A DNA stretch of 64,000 bases from JAQGMV01 sp963828715 (GTDB taxonomy: Bacteria > Pseudomonadota > Gammaproteobacteria > Burkholderiales > SG8-41): contig CAWHFX010000005.1 in NCBI GenBank assembly GCA_963828715.1, positions 310,001 to 374,000 of the forward strand. Direction: 5' to 3'. Below, in pieces: positions 62,589 through 64,000 of the stretch. The notes below the pieces were generated by a model, which was given only the letters and a program-made list of their open reading frames with translations, was not told the DNA's origin and ran no database searches. Each line of letters starts with the position of its first letter. Within the stretch, counting starts at the first letter, position 1. Made by a program: the position numbers and the translations under genes.

Positions 62589-63350
62589 ATGCGCATCAAG
62601 TTCGTAGCCGGGAACTGGAAAATGAACGGCACCCTGGCTGCGAACCAGGACCTGCTGCAGAAGCTCGTGCCTCAGCTCGCGCGCATTGCGGGCGTGAAAT
62701 GCGCCGTCTGCGCTCCGTATGTCTATCTCGCGCAGGTTCAGCAAGTTCTGAGCGGCTCGTCCGTGGCTTGGGGCGCGCAGGACATCTCGCAATTCGATGC
62801 CGGCGCGTACACGGGTGAGGTATCCGGGGCGATGCTGGTCGAATTCGGCTGCCGCTACACGATCGTCGGCCATTCCGAGCGTCGTGCGCTCTATGGCGAG
62901 ACGAGCAATATCGTTGCGCAGAAGTGCGGGGCTGCGTTGAAGGCCGGACTGACCCCGATCGTCTGCGTGGGGGAGACACTGGCCGAGCGCGAGTCGGGCA
63001 TCACGGAAAACGTCGTCTCAGGACAGCTCGACGCGGTAATCACGCGGTGTGGCGTGCAGTCTCTTGCGCACGCGATCATCGCTTACGAGCCGGTTTGGGC
63101 AATCGGTACCGGCAAGACGGCGACGCCGGAGCAGGCGCAGGCAGTGCATGCATACATACGTTCTCGCGTTGCAGGTCAGGACGCGGCCATCGCCGAACGT
63201 GTTCAGGTGCTTTACGGCGGAAGTGTGAAAGCGTCCAATGCCGCGCAACTGTTCGCCATGCAGGACATCGATGGTGGCCTGATCGGTGGGGCATCGCTCG
63301 ATGCGGGTGAATTTGTCTCGATCTGCCAGGCTGCAGGGCGGTCGAGCTAG
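62589..63350 (+). CDS. tpiA: Triosephosphate isomerase
   Basis: Interconverts DHAP and G3P. 253 residues from ATG 62589. Catalytic Lys in AGNWKMNGT, His in IVGHSERRALYGE, Glu in AYEPVWAIGTGKTATPEQAQ, and the phosphate loops YGGSVKASNA and GGLIGGASL. secG follows after eight bases, in the common tpiA–secG–tRNA-Leu–nuo order. Confidence 0.98.
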   Translation: MRIKFVAGNWKMNGTLAANQDLLQKLVPQLARIAGVKCAVCAPYVYLAQVQQVLSGSSVAWGAQDISQFDAGAYTGEVSGAMLVEFGCRYTIVGHSERRALYGETSNIVAQKCGAALKAGLTPIVCVGETLAERESGITENVVSGQLDAVITRCGVQSLAHAIIAYEPVWAIGTGKTATPEQAQAVHAYIRSRVAGQDAAIAERVQVLYGGSVKASNAAQLFAMQDIDGGLIGGASLDAGEFVSICQAAGRSS

Positions 63351-63358
63351 GAAGACGG

Positions 63359-63748
63359 GTGAATATTCTCATTCTGGTGTTACATGTCTTAGCCGCGGTC
63401 GGCATTTGTGGCCTCGTGCTGCTGCAACATGGCAAGGGCGCCGATGTGGGCGCTGCGTTTGGCAGCGGCGCGTCGGGCAGCATCTTCGGCGCTTCCGGCT
63501 CGGCCAATTTTCTCAGCCGCGCAACGGCGATACTTGCGCTCGTGTTTTTCCTCACGAGCCTCGGCTTGACCTACGTCTCGTCGCGCAAGTCGGATTTGCG
63601 CGGCATCATGGCCGACCATCCCGCGCCGGCGCAAACAGTGCCCGGCCAGCCGCCGGGTCAGTCGGCGCCGACGACGGTACCCGCGCCCTCTGCACCTGTA
63701 CCTGCTGCACCGGCAGACGGCGGGCGGGCTCAGGAGATTCCGAAGTAA
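63359..63748 (+). CDS. secG: Protein translocase subunit SecG
   Basis: Small SecYEG channel subunit. GTG start 63359, 129 residues, two transmembrane helices (about 3–22 and 53–75) around GADVGAAFGSGASGSIFGASG, the SecG signature. The C-terminal extension is Pro/Ala-rich (about 88–129), as in many betaproteobacterial SecG proteins. Confidence 0.95.
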   Translation: MNILILVLHVLAAVGICGLVLLQHGKGADVGAAFGSGASGSIFGASGSANFLSRATAILALVFFLTSLGLTYVSSRKSDLRGIMADHPAPAQTVPGQPPGQSAPTTVPAPSAPVPAAPADGGRAQEIPK

Positions 63749-63756
63749 TGTGAAAG

Positions 63757-63841
63757 GCCGACGTGGTGGAATTGGTAGACACGCCGTCTTGAGGGGGCGG
63801 TGGCGAAAGCCGTGAGAGTTCGAGTCTCTCCGTCGGCACCA
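63757..63841 (+). tRNA. tRNA-Leu, anticodon GAG
   Basis: Acceptor GCCGACG pairs with CGTCGGC, followed by A and an encoded CCA. The D-arm region has TGGTAGACACGC, the anticodon loop TTGAGGG gives GAG (positions 34–36), and there is a long variable arm (class II) and a T-arm GAGAGTTCGAGTCTCTC. It decodes CUC/CUU. Between secG and nuoA, its usual position. Confidence 0.96.
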
Positions 63842-63898
63842 GAACGACTCAAAGCTGCGCAGTTGAGCCCGGGGTGAGGGCGAGGACATAAAAGCCAA

Positions 63899-64000
63899 AT
63901 GCTCGAAAACTATTTCCCGATCTTGATGTTCATAGGAGTAGGGCTCCTCGTAGGCGCGGGCCCGCTTCTGCTGGGCGGCGGTTTGAGCAGGCTGCTCGGT
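63899..64000 (+). CDS. nuoA: NADH-quinone oxidoreductase subunit A, N-terminal fragment
   Basis: The window ends 34 codons in. The product MLENYFPILMFIGVGLLVGA continues into a first hydrophobic helix ending GGGLSRLLG, typical of NuoA (complex I membrane arm). The position right after tRNA-Leu and secG supports a nuo operon continuing beyond the window. Confidence 0.88.
   Translation, partial: MLENYFPILMFIGVGLLVGAGPLLLGGGLSRLLG

Overview
The window looks like a chromosomal segment of a high-GC member of the Betaproteobacteria. The evidence is gene order as well as gene content: leuC–entericidin–leuD–leuB–asd–fimV–truA–trpFBA–accD–folC–dedD–cvpA–purF–metZ; hrcA/hemH/grpE/dnaK/dnaJ divergent from nadK–recN; fur divergent from bamE–dapB–carAB–greA; yhbY, rlmE–ftsH–folP–glmM; and tpiA–secG–tRNA-Leu–nuoA. 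I cannot place it below class level from sequence alone. No phage, integrase, insertion sequence, rRNA or CRISPR array is visible.

Layout. 1–2.8 kb (minus strand): thyA, folA and a partial glutamine-synthetase-family gene. 2.9–6.7 kb: an M17 aminopeptidase, aroC and an MFS transporter. 6.8–24.6 kb: a long plus-strand biosynthetic stretch for leucine, aspartate-semialdehyde, tryptophan, malonyl-CoA, folate, purine and methionine. metZ sits behind a SAM-II riboswitch with its own intrinsic terminator. 24.6–29.1 kb: a small accessory group (secreted M20 peptidase, secreted NHL beta-propeller, HupE/UreJ-like membrane protein). 29.1–33.6 kb (minus): lpxH, two cyclophilins, an L,D-transpeptidase and a TPR protein that shares a C-terminal domain with it. 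33.7–37.6 kb: cysS, a nucleoside transporter and corA, with copies of a structured repeat after cysS and after corA. 37.8–41.0 kb (minus): tyrosine degradation (hpd, hmgA) plus an uncharacterised HDO-like protein. 41.2–47.2 kb (minus): the heat-shock cluster behind a good sigma-32 promoter. 47.3–64 kb: nadK, recN, fur (minus), bamE, dapB, carAB, greA, yhbY (minus), rlmE, ftsH, folP, glmM, tpiA, secG, tRNA-Leu(GAG) and the start of nuoA.

A dominant technical feature is that 17 otherwise conserved genes are broken by about two dozen single-base shifts. Nearly all are best explained by one EXTRA base. In the 15 broken genes with both ends visible, other than truA, start-to-stop length is 3n plus the number of shifts inferred. 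Essential genes such as dnaK, grpE, accD and carA are affected, so I read this as insertion-biased sequencing error in an unpolished assembly, not pseudogenisation. Broken genes are annotated over their full inferred span.

The most interesting biology is in the intergenic DNA: the SAM-II riboswitch/terminator before metZ; a dispersed 86–88 bp repeat at three loci; a second repeat at two loci whose hairpin is preserved by a compensatory base-pair change; paired hairpins after purF; and leader hairpins at carA and between dnaK and dnaJ. Among proteins, the entericidin-like lipoprotein inside the leu operon, the transpeptidase/TPR pair and the HDO-like protein beside hmgA deserve a second look.
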